Made by a program: the position numbers and the translations under genes
Assembly: GCF_026460945.1 (NCBI RefSeq)
Contig: NZ_JAOVZV010000016.1
Coordinates: 1-64,000, forward strand
Length of the DNA: 64,000 nucleotides
Direction: 5' to 3'
Source of the DNA: Chryseobacterium luquanense
Lineage (GTDB): Bacteria; Bacteroidota; Bacteroidia; Flavobacteriales; Weeksellaceae
Notes under the pieces: model-generated
Seen by the model: only the letters and a program-made list of their open reading frames with translations
Told to the model about the DNA's origin: nothing
Database searches by the model: none
Shown: positions 54,947-64,000 of the stretch, piece after piece
Layout: the number at the start of each line of letters is the position of its first letter
Numbering within the stretch: position 1 is the first letter of the stretch

Positions 54947-56659
54947 TTATTTTACAATAACCTTTTTTATTACTTGTTTATTTTTAGTATTTATTTTTAA
55001 AATATAAGAAGCTTTTGGAAGACCTTGTACATTTACTTGAGTTGACCTACCTTTCAGAATACTTTTTCCTGAGATGTCAAATACTTCCCACGAAATAACG
55101 TCTTCATTTTCAGAATTTATATTAATGAATGTAGATGCAGGATTTGGATAAATATCAATTTGTCTTTCTAAAGTCCTTCTTTCTTCCTTGTCTAATTCTA
55201 AAACCATTCCTTTTTGATTTTTATTTTGTGTAAGTCCTGATTTGGCTTCTTTTTTTCTGCAAGGTGCAATAAAAGCGTAGTATTGAGCTCCGTATTGGAT
55301 ATCAGTTCCTGGTAAAAGATTAACACTTTCTCCTGCCTGCATTGTAATATTATGCCTAGAACCTAAAATGTATTTATCTTTAGTTGTTATTTTAGTTCCA
55401 ATTTCATAATTAAAATTTAAGTTTGGCTCTGAGGTTAATGTTAAATCATCAATACAAGGATAATACACAAAAGGTTCAAGCTGAGGAATTAACTGAGGAA
55501 GACCATATTGTGCAATTCCATTACCTAAATTCAGAGAGTTCATTGTTACGCTCATATTTGGGCTATAAACATTAGGATTATTTATAATACCTAAAAATCC
55601 ATTGGTAATTTTATTTACATAAATACTACCATGCTTATTACGCTGGAGAGTTGTGAAGCCAAAAGGAGATTGCCAGTTTTCTGGTGGACCATTGTAAATT
55701 TGCATAGAATTAACATTACTGGTAGTAGAGTTTTGTAAATCAATTGCAAATATTGATGTATGCGCCAAAAACAAAACAGAACCATTGCTATTAAACTCCG
55801 GTTGATAACTTCGAATTGCATTTACATTAAGGGAATAATCATTGGTTATAGAGCCAGAATTAGAATCGAAAGAAACAACTCTATTAATACTTTGCGGAGA
55901 ACTTACACCCGCATTATCTTGCCAATGTGATACGCATAAATAATTTGAAAAGTTTTGACTGTTTAGTTTCGGAGATGCTTTAATACTGAAGAGTTGTGTT
56001 GCACCTAATGTAACCGGAAAATTTAGATTACTAATAATAGGATTGCCGTTAGAAAATCCAGTATTATCAAGTCTATAACTGTAGAGATTATTTCCGTTAG
56101 GAATAAGAACCCAATATGCGTTGGTGCCACCAATAATTGTGATTGCTTCCGATTCAAAAGTATTTCCAATATTGTCAGTCACAGGTATATTTTTGAAATT
56201 TGGTAAGACGTCTCCTAGTGGTACCCCATTTGCTAATGGGCCTAGTGACATATCAACAATTGAATATACAATTTTATTATATGCGTTAATATTGCCATTG
56301 TTTGAGGTAGCAATAAAAACGTAATATTGATTTGCATTTGCAGGGTTTTTCACAATTGCAAGTTGTTGCGCGGAAGGATGTCCTAAAAGACCTGTTCCAT
56401 TAAGCATTGGCTGATGTTGTCGATTCCAAATGGTTTGCGAATTACAGTAAAACAGTAAGTTGCCGCTTGCGTCACTTGCTGTCCCACATGCTTCATAGGA
56501 CTCCATTTGACTATTGTTTAAAGCGATAGGAGTCGTAATATTTGAAAAATTTAAAGCAGCTTTTTTTCCAAAATACCAATTGTCATTCTCTCCTTGAGCA
56601 TGACAGAAACTTGTTCCCAAGCTTATAAGGAGTAGCAGAAGATATATCTTTGTTTTCAT
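54947..56659 (-). CDS. T9SS-exported protein of unknown function
   Basis: 570 aa with signal peptide (MKTKIYLLLLLISLGTSFCHA). The body (about 25-400) is beta-rich with ENDNWYFGKKAALNFS and repeated blade-like strands, suggesting a propeller. The end (IDIYPNPASTFININSENED...KKVIVK) is a type A T9SS sorting domain. It is last in an operon with two paralogous GNxGIG proteins, starting 3 bp after the middle gene. A surface adhesin role is inference. Confidence 0.85.
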   Translation of the reverse strand: MKTKIYLLLLLISLGTSFCHAQGENDNWYFGKKAALNFSNITTPIALNNSQMESYEACGTASDASGNLLFYCNSQTIWNRQHQPMLNGTGLLGHPSAQQLAIVKNPANANQYYVFIATSNNGNINAYNKIVYSIVDMSLGPLANGVPLGDVLPNFKNIPVTDNIGNTFESEAITIIGGTNAYWVLIPNGNNLYSYRLDNTGFSNGNPIISNLNFPVTLGATQLFSIKASPKLNSQNFSNYLCVSHWQDNAGVSSPQSINRVVSFDSNSGSITNDYSLNVNAIRSYQPEFNSNGSVLFLAHTSIFAIDLQNSTTSNVNSMQIYNGPPENWQSPFGFTTLQRNKHGSIYVNKITNGFLGIINNPNVYSPNMSVTMNSLNLGNGIAQYGLPQLIPQLEPFVYYPCIDDLTLTSEPNLNFNYEIGTKITTKDKYILGSRHNITMQAGESVNLLPGTDIQYGAQYYAFIAPCRKKEAKSGLTQNKNQKGMVLELDKEERRTLERQIDIYPNPASTFININSENEDVISWEVFDISGKSILKGRSTQVNVQGLPKASYILKINTKNKQVIKKVIVK

Positions 56660-56662
56660 TGA

Positions 56663-57613
56663 TTATCTATTTTTTTGATTGTTAGAATTCATATGTTTTT
56701 TAAGCAATTCTATTTCTTCTTTTTGAATTTTCAGTTGCTTATTTTGCTCAATCGTATAAAGAGTCAATTCTTCAATCTTTTGTAAAAGCTTAATCTGAAA
56801 CTCTCCTACATTCACTCCTTCTTTTTCCATTTTTTTAGCAGAAGCGATTTCAGGTAAATGTTTTTTCTCTTTAATATGTTTTTCAACATCTTCTAATTTT
56901 GGAAGGTCATAATCTTCCGCAAATACAAAGTCTGCAGTTGGAGTAAGAGTTACTTTTATTTCTTTGGCTTCTAGTTTTGCATTAACTCTCATATTATCTT
57001 CAAATGAAGATTTTCCATTTACCTCTAATTTATATTGAGGTTTTGATGTTCCTATTCCAACATTGCCATTTTCGATAGAAGCGAAGTTTGAGGTCTGTGC
57101 ATTGATATCAAATGTGCCAAAATATGAACCTTTTGGTAAGTTGTACAGTGGATCATTTATCGATACAGTACTTAGATTTTGACCTGCTTGATCTTGATGC
57201 GAACCTGTATCAGAAATAAGTGTAGCATTTACATAATAATATTTTAATCCTCCTCTTAAATAAACAACGATATCATTGTTGGCCTGTGCGCAAACTACTC
57301 TTCCTAAAAAAGATATTATGGCTGTTCCATTTCCAGATTCTGTACCATAGGTGAAATTGTTTACACTTAAACTGTTTCCATTTGATCCCCAACCATTTCC
57401 AATTCCTGTAATAGCGACAACACCATGGGCGCTCCACATAATGTCTTCGTGTATATTTGGACGAGAAATAAAAAATGTTCTATTTCCTCCATCTGGAGTT
57501 GTAGGTCTAAATACAACAGGAACATATTGATCAGGATTTCCTGAAGCTGTAAAAAACTGAGAGAAAACGTTTTGAATGATCAGTAAAAATAGTAAACTGG
57601 ATAGTTTTTTCAT
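56663..57613 (-). CDS. Secreted GNVGIG-type tail-fibre-like protein (paralogue 1)
   Basis: 316 aa with signal peptide (MKKLSSLLFLLIIQNVFSQ). After a beta-rich N-terminal domain comes GNVGIGTSKPQYKLEVNGK, then an EAKEIKVTLTPTADFVFAED block and a C-terminal coiled coil (KLLQKIEELTLYTIEQNKQL). This ending is the common C-terminus of flavobacterial secreted fibre-like proteins. It is nearly identical over about 80 residues to the next gene upstream (57625..58479), so the two arose by duplication. Confidence 0.8.
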   Translation of the reverse strand: MKKLSSLLFLLIIQNVFSQFFTASGNPDQYVPVVFRPTTPDGGNRTFFISRPNIHEDIMWSAHGVVAITGIGNGWGSNGNSLSVNNFTYGTESGNGTAIISFLGRVVCAQANNDIVVYLRGGLKYYYVNATLISDTGSHQDQAGQNLSTVSINDPLYNLPKGSYFGTFDINAQTSNFASIENGNVGIGTSKPQYKLEVNGKSSFEDNMRVNAKLEAKEIKVTLTPTADFVFAEDYDLPKLEDVEKHIKEKKHLPEIASAKKMEKEGVNVGEFQIKLLQKIEELTLYTIEQNKQLKIQKEEIELLKKHMNSNNQKNR

Positions 57614-57624
57614 AGTAGTAAATT

Positions 57625-58479
57625 TTAGTTTTTATTAATTTTAGATTCTAATTCTTTTATTCTTTTATTTTGTTCAATTGTGTAAAGAGTAAGCTCTTCA
57701 ATTTTTTGCAAAAGCTTAATTTGAAATTCTCCAACATTTACTCCTTCTTTTTCCATTTGTTTGGCGGATGCGATTTCAGGTAGATGTTTTTTATCTTTAA
57801 TATGTTTTTCCACATCTTCAAGTTTTGGAAGATTATAGTTTTCAGCAAAAACAAAATCAGCAGTTGGAGTAAGGGTTACTTTTATTTCTTTAGCTTCGAA
57901 TTTCCCTTGTAAAGATGCGTTACCATTTGTGGCAAGATAAAATTTAGGTATTGCCTCTCCGTTCGTAAACATTCTTATACCTTTGAATCCTGCCATCCAA
58001 AGTTCTCCACCTCCTGAAACAGAAGGAGACATCATTCCATAATGAGGCATTATTACTGAAGAACTGATTGTTGATACATCTGATGATGTGACGGTAAATC
58101 TTGTGTCGTCTTGAAAACTCAGCGCAGCAGGTCCTACAGCATAAATGTCACCTTGTAAAGAAAGTTTTCTTGTTGGATTGTCAATTCCAATCCCCAAATT
58201 ACCATTAGGTGCTAATCTCATTGCTCCGCCCGCCGACGCAAATGAAATGTCTCCTCCAGTACCGGTTAAATTTATTCCACCATACCATTTTATATCTAAT
58301 CCTCGAAACCCGTTACTGAATGTTTTACTTGAGATATGATAATGCTCCTGTTCTGATGGTAAATTGTCTACCTCTATATCATAAAGGTTTTTAAAGAAAA
58401 AATTGTTAGTTGGACTGTATTGGGCACTTAGAGAAATTGCTGAAAGTGTAAAAAATGATGCTAAGAAAAGTTTTTTCAT
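57625..58479 (-). CDS. Secreted GNLGIG-type tail-fibre-like protein (paralogue 2)
   Basis: 284 aa with signal peptide (MKKLFLASFFTLSAISLSA). Contains PNGNLGIGIDNPTRKLSLQG, EAKEIKVTLTPTADFVFAEN and the coiled-coil end KLLQKIEELTLYTIEQNK, shared with the neighbour. The N-terminal half differs from the paralogue, so only the C-terminal module is kept. First gene of the three-gene operon, 11 bp before the next. Confidence 0.8.
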   Translation of the reverse strand: MKKLFLASFFTLSAISLSAQYSPTNNFFFKNLYDIEVDNLPSEQEHYHISSKTFSNGFRGLDIKWYGGINLTGTGGDISFASAGGAMRLAPNGNLGIGIDNPTRKLSLQGDIYAVGPAALSFQDDTRFTVTSSDVSTISSSVIMPHYGMMSPSVSGGGELWMAGFKGIRMFTNGEAIPKFYLATNGNASLQGKFEAKEIKVTLTPTADFVFAENYNLPKLEDVEKHIKDKKHLPEIASAKQMEKEGVNVGEFQIKLLQKIEELTLYTIEQNKRIKELESKINKN

Positions 58480-58751
58480 AAGTTTTGAAGGTTTAATTTT
58501 TGTTTTATAGTTTCTCGATTTTATATATGATTTTAATTAATATAAATTTTTATTGAATATTTTATGCTGTTCTTATAGTTAAGCTTTAGACATGATTTAT
58601 TACGTGAAATATTATAATTTTTGTAACAAAAATCAGATTTTGAAAGATTCGGAGATATGCCTTCATTTAAATATGAAGGTTTTATAAAATAAGATTGTAT
58701 AATTTCTAATTAATAAAAATTACATTTGATCTTTTTGTGCGTACTTAGTTC

Positions 58752-58829
58752 TCAGATAATTGAACTATTTTGAAGTTGTATAGAAATAGGTATTAGCAGA
58801 ATTGCTAAAAAAAGTAATTGGTTTTTCAT
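58752..58829 (-). pseudogene. Signal-peptide remnant, 25 codons
   Basis: ATG at 58829 gives MKNQLLFLAILLIPISIQLQ then NSSII and a TGA at 58754-58752. It looks like the signal peptide of a secreted protein whose remainder was lost. It could also be a chance frame. It is the only gene-like piece in the 449-bp gap 58480-58928. Confidence 0.4.
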
Positions 58830-58928
58830 GGTGTATTTTGTTATTAGTTTTATTGAATCTGATTCAATGCTTGGTGAATAACAAAACTAATCAAAATTTT
58901 GATAGAAATAAATAAATATTTGTGAATT

Positions 58929-59348
58929 TTATCTTACGGAATCAGCACCACCCAATCCATTCATTTTTAATTTATATTGCCAGTTTACATAGACGAAAAC
59001 TTGATACAATTTATACTCAAATTTAATTCCGTAATTTTCTCTTGGATCATAATCGATGGATGATTCTACAATGTTACGGTATCTTCCTGATGTAAAATAA
59101 GAATTCCATTCTGTAACTAACATTGTATTTCTACTTTTTAAATAAGATTCAGAATATTGACTGATTGGTCTTGCAACTGCATTCATAAAATAATCAAACT
59201 GTGTATCGATTACTGTTAATTCCCATTCGCCGTCATCATTTTTCTCGGGCTTCATCACAGAATCTTCTTTCTCTTTTTTAGGATTGTTCTGTGCAAATGA
59301 ATTTGATGGAATAATGATTAGAAATATTATGATAATTAAATTTTTCAT
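58929..59348 (-). CDS. DUF6146-like secreted hypothetical protein
   Basis: 139 aa from the ATG at 59348, beginning a signal peptide (MKNLIIIIFLIIIPSNSFAQ); nine upstream codons overlap the terminator of the neighbouring gene and are discounted. The mature part (EWELTVIDTQFDYFMNAVAR, YSESYLKSRNTMLVTEWNSY) matches what I recall of the flavobacterial DUF6146 family. The function is unknown. Confidence 0.72.
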   Translation of the reverse strand: MKNLIIIIFLIIIPSNSFAQNNPKKEKEDSVMKPEKNDDGEWELTVIDTQFDYFMNAVARPISQYSESYLKSRNTMLVTEWNSYFTSGRYRNIVESSIDYDPRENYGIKFEYKLYQVFVYVNWQYKLKMNGLGGADSVR

Positions 59349-59364
59349 AACGAATGATTTATAC

Positions 59365-59389
59365 AAAAAAAGCACTCCAAATAGAGTGC
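59365..59389 (-). terminator. Terminator after the phosphohydrolase gene
   Basis: Minus-strand GCACTC (59389-59384) with GAGTGC (59377-59372), followed by T-run. Confidence 0.75.
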
Positions 59390-59396
59390 CTTTATT

Positions 59397-60596
59397 TTAT
59401 TTTTTGATGTATTCTTTCTGAACAACCGAAACAGCTGGGAAGTGATCGCTGTAACCTCCTGTAAACCTGTCTCCATCCCAAGAACGAAGCGGGTAACCTT
59501 TCCATTGTCCTTCTTTATTGACTAAATAAGATGGAGCGTAAATTTCTGCCTTAAAAATAGTATAAGTAGGCGTAATTTTTTCCGGTGAATAAAAATTCTT
59601 AGAAACAATAATCTGATCAAATAAATTCGGAGCATCTCTATATGCTAAAGAAGCAACTCCAGACTTATATAATTTGTACATTAAATTATAGTAAGGAGTT
59701 TTATCAGATAAGCTTTCAGGGTTTTCTACTGCCCCTAAATGTTTTTTCAAACTCGGGCTTACCGGATCGTCATTGTAATCTCCCATTGAGATTAATTTAA
59801 TTCCAGGATAATCAACGGATAATTTATCCATTTCTGCTTTCAAAACAGCTGCAGCAGCATTTCTTCTTGGTTGAGAAGCTGCTTCGCCACCACTTCTTGA
59901 GGGCCAGTGATTCATGAATACCGCAATCTTTTCACCATCCAAAAGACCGATTGCGACCAAAACATCTCTCGTATATTGTCTTTTCCCGTCTTCGTTGTAC
60001 ACTTTAATTTCTTTTGTATAAGAATTCTGTAAAAGGAATCTGTTTTTCTGATAAATAATTGCAATGTCAATTCCTCTTGCATCATAAGAGTTGTAGTGTA
60101 CAATTCCGTAATTGCTTTTTGCTAAAGCTGGTTGTTTAATCAAATCTTCAATTACCTGTCTGTTTTCTACCTCGATAAGTCCACAGATTGTAGGATTGTC
60201 ATTGGTGTATTGTCTTCCCAATTCAGAAATTACTTTTGCTTCGTTTGCTAATTTCTGGTTATAATATTTTGTTCCCCATCTTTTAGGACTGTTTACAGTA
60301 AAGTCAGTCGCTAAAATCTGGTGACGGATTACTTTTTTTCCCACTAAAAGTTCGTTTACCCATTCTCCTTTATAATCTTCTGTAGTTTCTAGAAACTTTA
60401 TAGAATCAATAGGTACACTTCTGTGGAATTTAGGATTGGAAAAAGGTAAAGTTCCATCAATATAATCTGCAGAAGCAATGGTATCCCAAAGGTTTTCTAC
60501 ATTCAGAAAAGCTATTGTTGCTCTTTTAACTTGTTTTTGCTGAGAAAAGCTAAAAGTAAAGCATAAAACTGCAAAAATGAATACGAATTTTTTCAT
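59397..60596 (-). CDS. Exported endonuclease/exonuclease/phosphatase-family protein
   Basis: 399 aa from the ATG at 60596, which starts a signal peptide (MKKFVFIFAVLCFTFSFSQ). The DNase I-like fold is shown by FLNVENLWD (metal Asn), GLIEVENR (Glu), VFMNHWPSRSGG (His), SMGDYNDDP (Asp/Asn) and YSDHFPAVSV (catalytic Asp-His). It could hydrolyse extracellular DNA or phosphodiesters; specificity is not readable. Flavobacterial members are often near TonB receptors, as here. Confidence 0.88.
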   Translation of the reverse strand: MKKFVFIFAVLCFTFSFSQQKQVKRATIAFLNVENLWDTIASADYIDGTLPFSNPKFHRSVPIDSIKFLETTEDYKGEWVNELLVGKKVIRHQILATDFTVNSPKRWGTKYYNQKLANEAKVISELGRQYTNDNPTICGLIEVENRQVIEDLIKQPALAKSNYGIVHYNSYDARGIDIAIIYQKNRFLLQNSYTKEIKVYNEDGKRQYTRDVLVAIGLLDGEKIAVFMNHWPSRSGGEAASQPRRNAAAAVLKAEMDKLSVDYPGIKLISMGDYNDDPVSPSLKKHLGAVENPESLSDKTPYYNLMYKLYKSGVASLAYRDAPNLFDQIIVSKNFYSPEKITPTYTIFKAEIYAPSYLVNKEGQWKGYPLRSWDGDRFTGGYSDHFPAVSVVQKEYIKK

Positions 60597-60836
60597 GTTA
60601 TTATATAATTCAAAATTTTGAGGGGGTAAAATTACAAATTTTAAAATCAATTAAAGATTAAATTAATCTTAAGAAATACATTTTGATTTCAATCATAAAT
60701 GAGTCATTTTATTGAGAGAATTAATGATTGTTAAGAATAATTAATAGAATAAAATGCTAAAAATGTTTTAGTTAATGAAAATAATCCTAAATTTGTTGCC
60801 CCTTAAATAAAGAAGGTGTTTTAAAATAAGTTTATT

Positions 60837-63566
60837 ATGATTAAAAAACTATCCCTAATCTCTTTGTTTACCTTATTACCTGCATCTTACTACTTTGCAC
60901 AAACTACTGTTTTTGCATACGTTAAAGGTCAGGATGGTAAGCCTGTAGAGAGAGCAGAGGTTGATCTTGAACAATCTGTTGATGATGTAACTGCTGACAA
61001 AATCGGTTACTTCCAGTTTGTAGATTTAAAGCCAGGACATTATCTTATTACTGTTACAAAACCAAATTTCGAATCTAAGATTGTAGAGTTTGATGTAACT
61101 GCTGATGAGAAGAGAAAAGACTTAGGTGTAATTATGCTAAACAACAGTTTGGCATCAGATGCCGGAGTAGTTGTGATTGATGATTCTGCAAACGATACAG
61201 AAGACGGAGGTTCTGCAATGCAGCCTACAGTAGGACTTTTGAGTTCTGGTAGAGATGCATTTCAAAATGTTTCTGCTTTTGAATTAGGAGCTTATTGGTT
61301 TAGACCAAGAGGGGTAGATAACCGTTTTGAAGATGTATTATTCAATGGAGTTTCTATGTCTAAAAATGATGACGGAAGAATCGACTTCAGCAACTGGGGA
61401 GGTTTAAATGATGTAACTAGATATCCTTTCGAAAATGTAGATAACATTACGCCATCAGAATATACTTTTGGTAATTTGGGAGGTGTGGCTTATTATAATA
61501 CAAGAGCTTCTTCTTATAGAAAACAAACATCTTTAGCTTACTCATTTACAAACAGAAGCTATTTGCACAGAGCAATGGCAACTTATTCTTCAGGAATGAG
61601 CAAAAGTGGTTGGGCATTTACATTCTCTGGAAGTAGAAGATGGGGAGATCAGGCAATCATCGATGGAGTTTACCAAGATGCTTATGCATATTTTGCATCA
61701 GTTGAGAAAAAATTCAGTGAAAGACACTCAATTAACTTCACAGGTTTCGGTTCTCCTACCTACAGAGCTTCAAACTCACCAAATACTCAGGAAGTTTATG
61801 ACATCATGGGAAAAGATTACAACTCTTATTGGGGATGGCAAGACGGTGAAAAAAGAAACTCAAGAATCAGAAAAGTGTTCGAACCAATGTTCATGCTTAC
61901 TGATTATTTAAAAATCGGAAAAAATTCTAACTGGACAAATACTGTTTCTTACCAAATCGGAAGCGATGCAAGAAGTAGACTAGATTGGTTCCACGCAGCT
62001 GATCCGAATCCTACTTATTACAGAAAATTACCAAGCTACGGACTTTTAACTGCAGATGAATTCAGATCACAATCTCAAATCGATTGGAACAGTCTTTATC
62101 AGGCAAACTACCTTAACAACCAAAATATGGATGGTACTAAGAGAGGTGCAGTTTACAGTATTGTAGAAGATGTAAATAAAGATAAAACTTTCAATTTTGC
62201 ATCTCACTTTGATACAAGATTAAAGGAAAACTGGAAATTGAATGTTAACTTTAATTATCAGAATTTAAAATCAGATAATTTTAGAAGAGTTAAAGATTTA
62301 TTGGGTGCGGAATATGCTTATAATTTAAATGCATTCAACAATGATGTACAGTACAATACGGATGATGCAAATACACAAGTAAGAGTAGGAGACAGAACTC
62401 AGTATTCTTATGAGTTATCTAAAAATCATTACTCTTTAAATGTATCATCTGAGGTAGACTTCAATAAATTTAACGTTGTAGCATCTATTTTCAGTTCTTA
62501 TTCTGAATCTCAAAGAGATGGTCACTTCAGAAGCGGTTTGGCAAGTTTCCAAAACAATTCTAAAGGTAAGAGTTCTATCTATGATGCTTTAGATGCAGGT
62601 TTGAAAGGTAAAGTTACTTACAAAATCAATGGTAAAAACTTTATTGTATATAATGGTGCGTTCTTTAGCTTAGCTCCTACATTGAATGAATTGTATATCA
62701 ACCCAAGAGCTGTAGATTATTTGACTCCGGGAGTTAAAAACCAAATCATTAACTCTAATGATCTGAGCTATATCTTAAGAAGCCAGGTTTTAAAATTGAG
62801 AATTTCAGGTTACTATACTACAATTAGCAATTCTACAGAAATTTCAAGATATTATGCAGCAGTAAGTAATGAAACAGGATCTGTGAATACTTTAATTAAT
62901 GAAGCAATGACAGGTGTTGATAAAAAATATATCGGTGCAGAACTTGGTTTTGACGTAAAAATTACACCTACATTAAATGCGACCGGGGTTGCAAGTATTG
63001 GTGAATACAAATACACAAACCGTCCTGATGTATATTCTTTTGATGACTTAAATGACTTTAGAAGTTATGGAAAAGCAAATATTAAAGATTATAAAGTAGC
63101 TGGAACACCTCAAAAAGCATTTTCTTTTGGTTTGAAATACAATTCACCTAAATATTGGTGGGTTGGTGCATCTGCAAATTATTTGATGAATCAATATCTT
63201 GATTTCTCAGCATTAAATAAGACGGCTGCTATGTACACAAATTCTGCGACGAATGATCCTTATGAAGGCGTTACTCCTGAGCTTATTCAACAGTTGACGG
63301 CACAAAAGAAATTTGATGATCAATTTATGCTGAATGCTAATGCAGGAAAATCTTTCAAATTTGGTAACTACAGATTGGGGATTAGTGTATCAGTAAATAA
63401 TATTCTGAATAACAGAAATTATGTAACAGGAGGTTTCGAGCAAGGTAGAGCAGCGAATTTTCCTGATGTTCTTGAAGAGTCTCAGAGACAAACTCCATAT
63501 TTTGGACCAAAACTTTGGTATGACAGAGGAACTACTTTTTTTACAAATGTTTATTTAAGATTCTAA
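60837..63566 (+). CDS. TonB-dependent receptor with carboxypeptidase-like N-terminal domain
   Basis: 909 aa with signal peptide (MIKKLSLISLFTLLPASYYFA). Residues about 25-100 are a CarboxypepD_reg-like beta-sandwich (GQDGKPVERAEVDLEQS), then a plug (GLLSSGRDAFQNVSAFELGA) and a beta-barrel ending with FFTNVYLRF. It imports an unknown ligand through the outer membrane. The TAAATTTG -7 box is at 60788-60795. It is followed 12 bp later by a lipoprotein gene, a common SusC/SusD-like or DUF5689 pairing. Confidence 0.9.
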   Translation: MIKKLSLISLFTLLPASYYFAQTTVFAYVKGQDGKPVERAEVDLEQSVDDVTADKIGYFQFVDLKPGHYLITVTKPNFESKIVEFDVTADEKRKDLGVIMLNNSLASDAGVVVIDDSANDTEDGGSAMQPTVGLLSSGRDAFQNVSAFELGAYWFRPRGVDNRFEDVLFNGVSMSKNDDGRIDFSNWGGLNDVTRYPFENVDNITPSEYTFGNLGGVAYYNTRASSYRKQTSLAYSFTNRSYLHRAMATYSSGMSKSGWAFTFSGSRRWGDQAIIDGVYQDAYAYFASVEKKFSERHSINFTGFGSPTYRASNSPNTQEVYDIMGKDYNSYWGWQDGEKRNSRIRKVFEPMFMLTDYLKIGKNSNWTNTVSYQIGSDARSRLDWFHAADPNPTYYRKLPSYGLLTADEFRSQSQIDWNSLYQANYLNNQNMDGTKRGAVYSIVEDVNKDKTFNFASHFDTRLKENWKLNVNFNYQNLKSDNFRRVKDLLGAEYAYNLNAFNNDVQYNTDDANTQVRVGDRTQYSYELSKNHYSLNVSSEVDFNKFNVVASIFSSYSESQRDGHFRSGLASFQNNSKGKSSIYDALDAGLKGKVTYKINGKNFIVYNGAFFSLAPTLNELYINPRAVDYLTPGVKNQIINSNDLSYILRSQVLKLRISGYYTTISNSTEISRYYAAVSNETGSVNTLINEAMTGVDKKYIGAELGFDVKITPTLNATGVASIGEYKYTNRPDVYSFDDLNDFRSYGKANIKDYKVAGTPQKAFSFGLKYNSPKYWWVGASANYLMNQYLDFSALNKTAAMYTNSATNDPYEGVTPELIQQLTAQKKFDDQFMLNANAGKSFKFGNYRLGISVSVNNILNNRNYVTGGFEQGRAANFPDVLEESQRQTPYFGPKLWYDRGTTFFTNVYLRF

Positions 63567-63578
63567 AACAAAGTAATA

Positions 63579-64000
63579 ATGAAAAAATATAATTCAATTT
63601 TAAAATATATTTTCGTAATCTTTGCTGCGCTTGTTATTACGGGTTGTGTGCATGATGATAAATATGATGAGCCTAATCTTGATGATTATCAATGTAGAAC
63701 AGCGAGTTATTATACCGATTCGCAGAATGGTTATGAAAAGTGGACATTGTCGCAACTAAAACTACAAACACAAAGTGTTGCTATTACAAAAAAAGCTTAT
63801 GTTGAAGCATATGTATCTTCTTCTGATGAAACAGGGAATATTTATAAAACGCTTTATGTTCAAGACAACCCTGAAAATCCCACTGAAGGACTAACAATAA
63901 GTTTAGATGCAGTTAGTTTATATACAAAGTTTCCACAAGGTTCTAAAGTATATCTTGATGTACAGGGGCTTGCAATTACTACGTATGGTGGGGTAAAACA
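63579..64000 (+). CDS. DUF5689-like lipoprotein, cut by the window end
   Basis: ATG at 63579, 140 codons to the window edge with no stop. A signal peptide with lipobox (ILKYIFVIFAALVITGC, Cys near 24) precedes a segment with YEKWTLSQLK and AYVEAYVSSSDETGNIYKTL, and YVQDNPENPTEGLTISLDA, typical of DUF5689 proteins, which fold like an OB-type domain and accompany TonB receptors. It may be the surface substrate-binding partner of the receptor. Confidence 0.8.
   Translation, partial: MKKYNSILKYIFVIFAALVITGCVHDDKYDEPNLDDYQCRTASYYTDSQNGYEKWTLSQLKLQTQSVAITKKAYVEAYVSSSDETGNIYKTLYVQDNPENPTEGLTISLDAVSLYTKFPQGSKVYLDVQGLAITTYGGVK

Overview
The window looks like chromosomal DNA of a Bacteroidota/Flavobacteriia bacterium, most likely Chryseobacterium or a close Weeksellaceae relative. 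The DNA is AT-rich. Promoters follow the Bacteroidota TTTG-N19/20-TAnnTTTG pattern (clear before rho and the SOD gene). There are type IX secretion (T9SS) C-terminal sorting domains, a TonB receptor followed by a DUF5689-type lipoprotein, a PNGase F-like protein, an Asn/Gln-rich Rho insert and flavobacterial dispersed palindromic repeats. No rRNA, tRNA, CRISPR array or complete insertion sequence was seen.

Region 1 (1-7.8 kb) is accessory in character. A minus-strand three-gene operon encodes a ~1,220-aa uncharacterised protein (frameshifted near its 5' end) and two tail-fibre-like proteins. Next to it lie a tiny very acidic protein (55 aa), a patatin-like phospholipase and an M15 L-Ala-D-Glu peptidase of phage-endolysin type. 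Four of these transcription units begin with the same element, ACGTC-N22-TAnnTTT(G/A), at identical spacing, and two also share a duplicated leader. I read this as one co-regulated, phage-tail-derived or lysis/effector regulon. It is the best candidate here for an undescribed system.

Region 2 (7.9-36.7 kb) holds mostly core and housekeeping genes: an orphan Y-family polymerase, a DUF1801 protein, a serine hydrolase, an M48 protease, glyS, truC, pyrD, a DUF445 protein, msrB, an L,D-transpeptidase and fabF. These are followed by a thioesterase with its TetR regulator and a perfect operator, OsmC, an AraC regulator, a copper-linked group (TonB receptor fused to two HMA domains plus a Cys/His-rich small protein), a repeat lipoprotein, an OmpR-type two-component system, a prolyl oligopeptidase and hemD. 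Dispersed palindromic repeats cluster at 16.0-16.3 and 17.25-17.37 kb.

Region 3 (36.7-45.8 kb) is conserved flavobacterial core: a polyprenol-P-mannose synthase, a DUF4296 lipoprotein, tgt, an LptF/G permease and convergent birA, then rsfS-ftsH-LUD-cdsA-psd.

Region 4 (45.8-64 kb) mixes secreted and core functions: a T9SS-exported PNGase F-like protein, an MsbA-type ABC exporter, an M28 peptidase, rho, superoxide dismutase, a three-gene secreted cluster (two paralogous GNxGIG-type proteins plus a T9SS protein), an exported nuclease-like phosphohydrolase, and a TonB-dependent receptor followed by a lipoprotein gene cut off by the window end.
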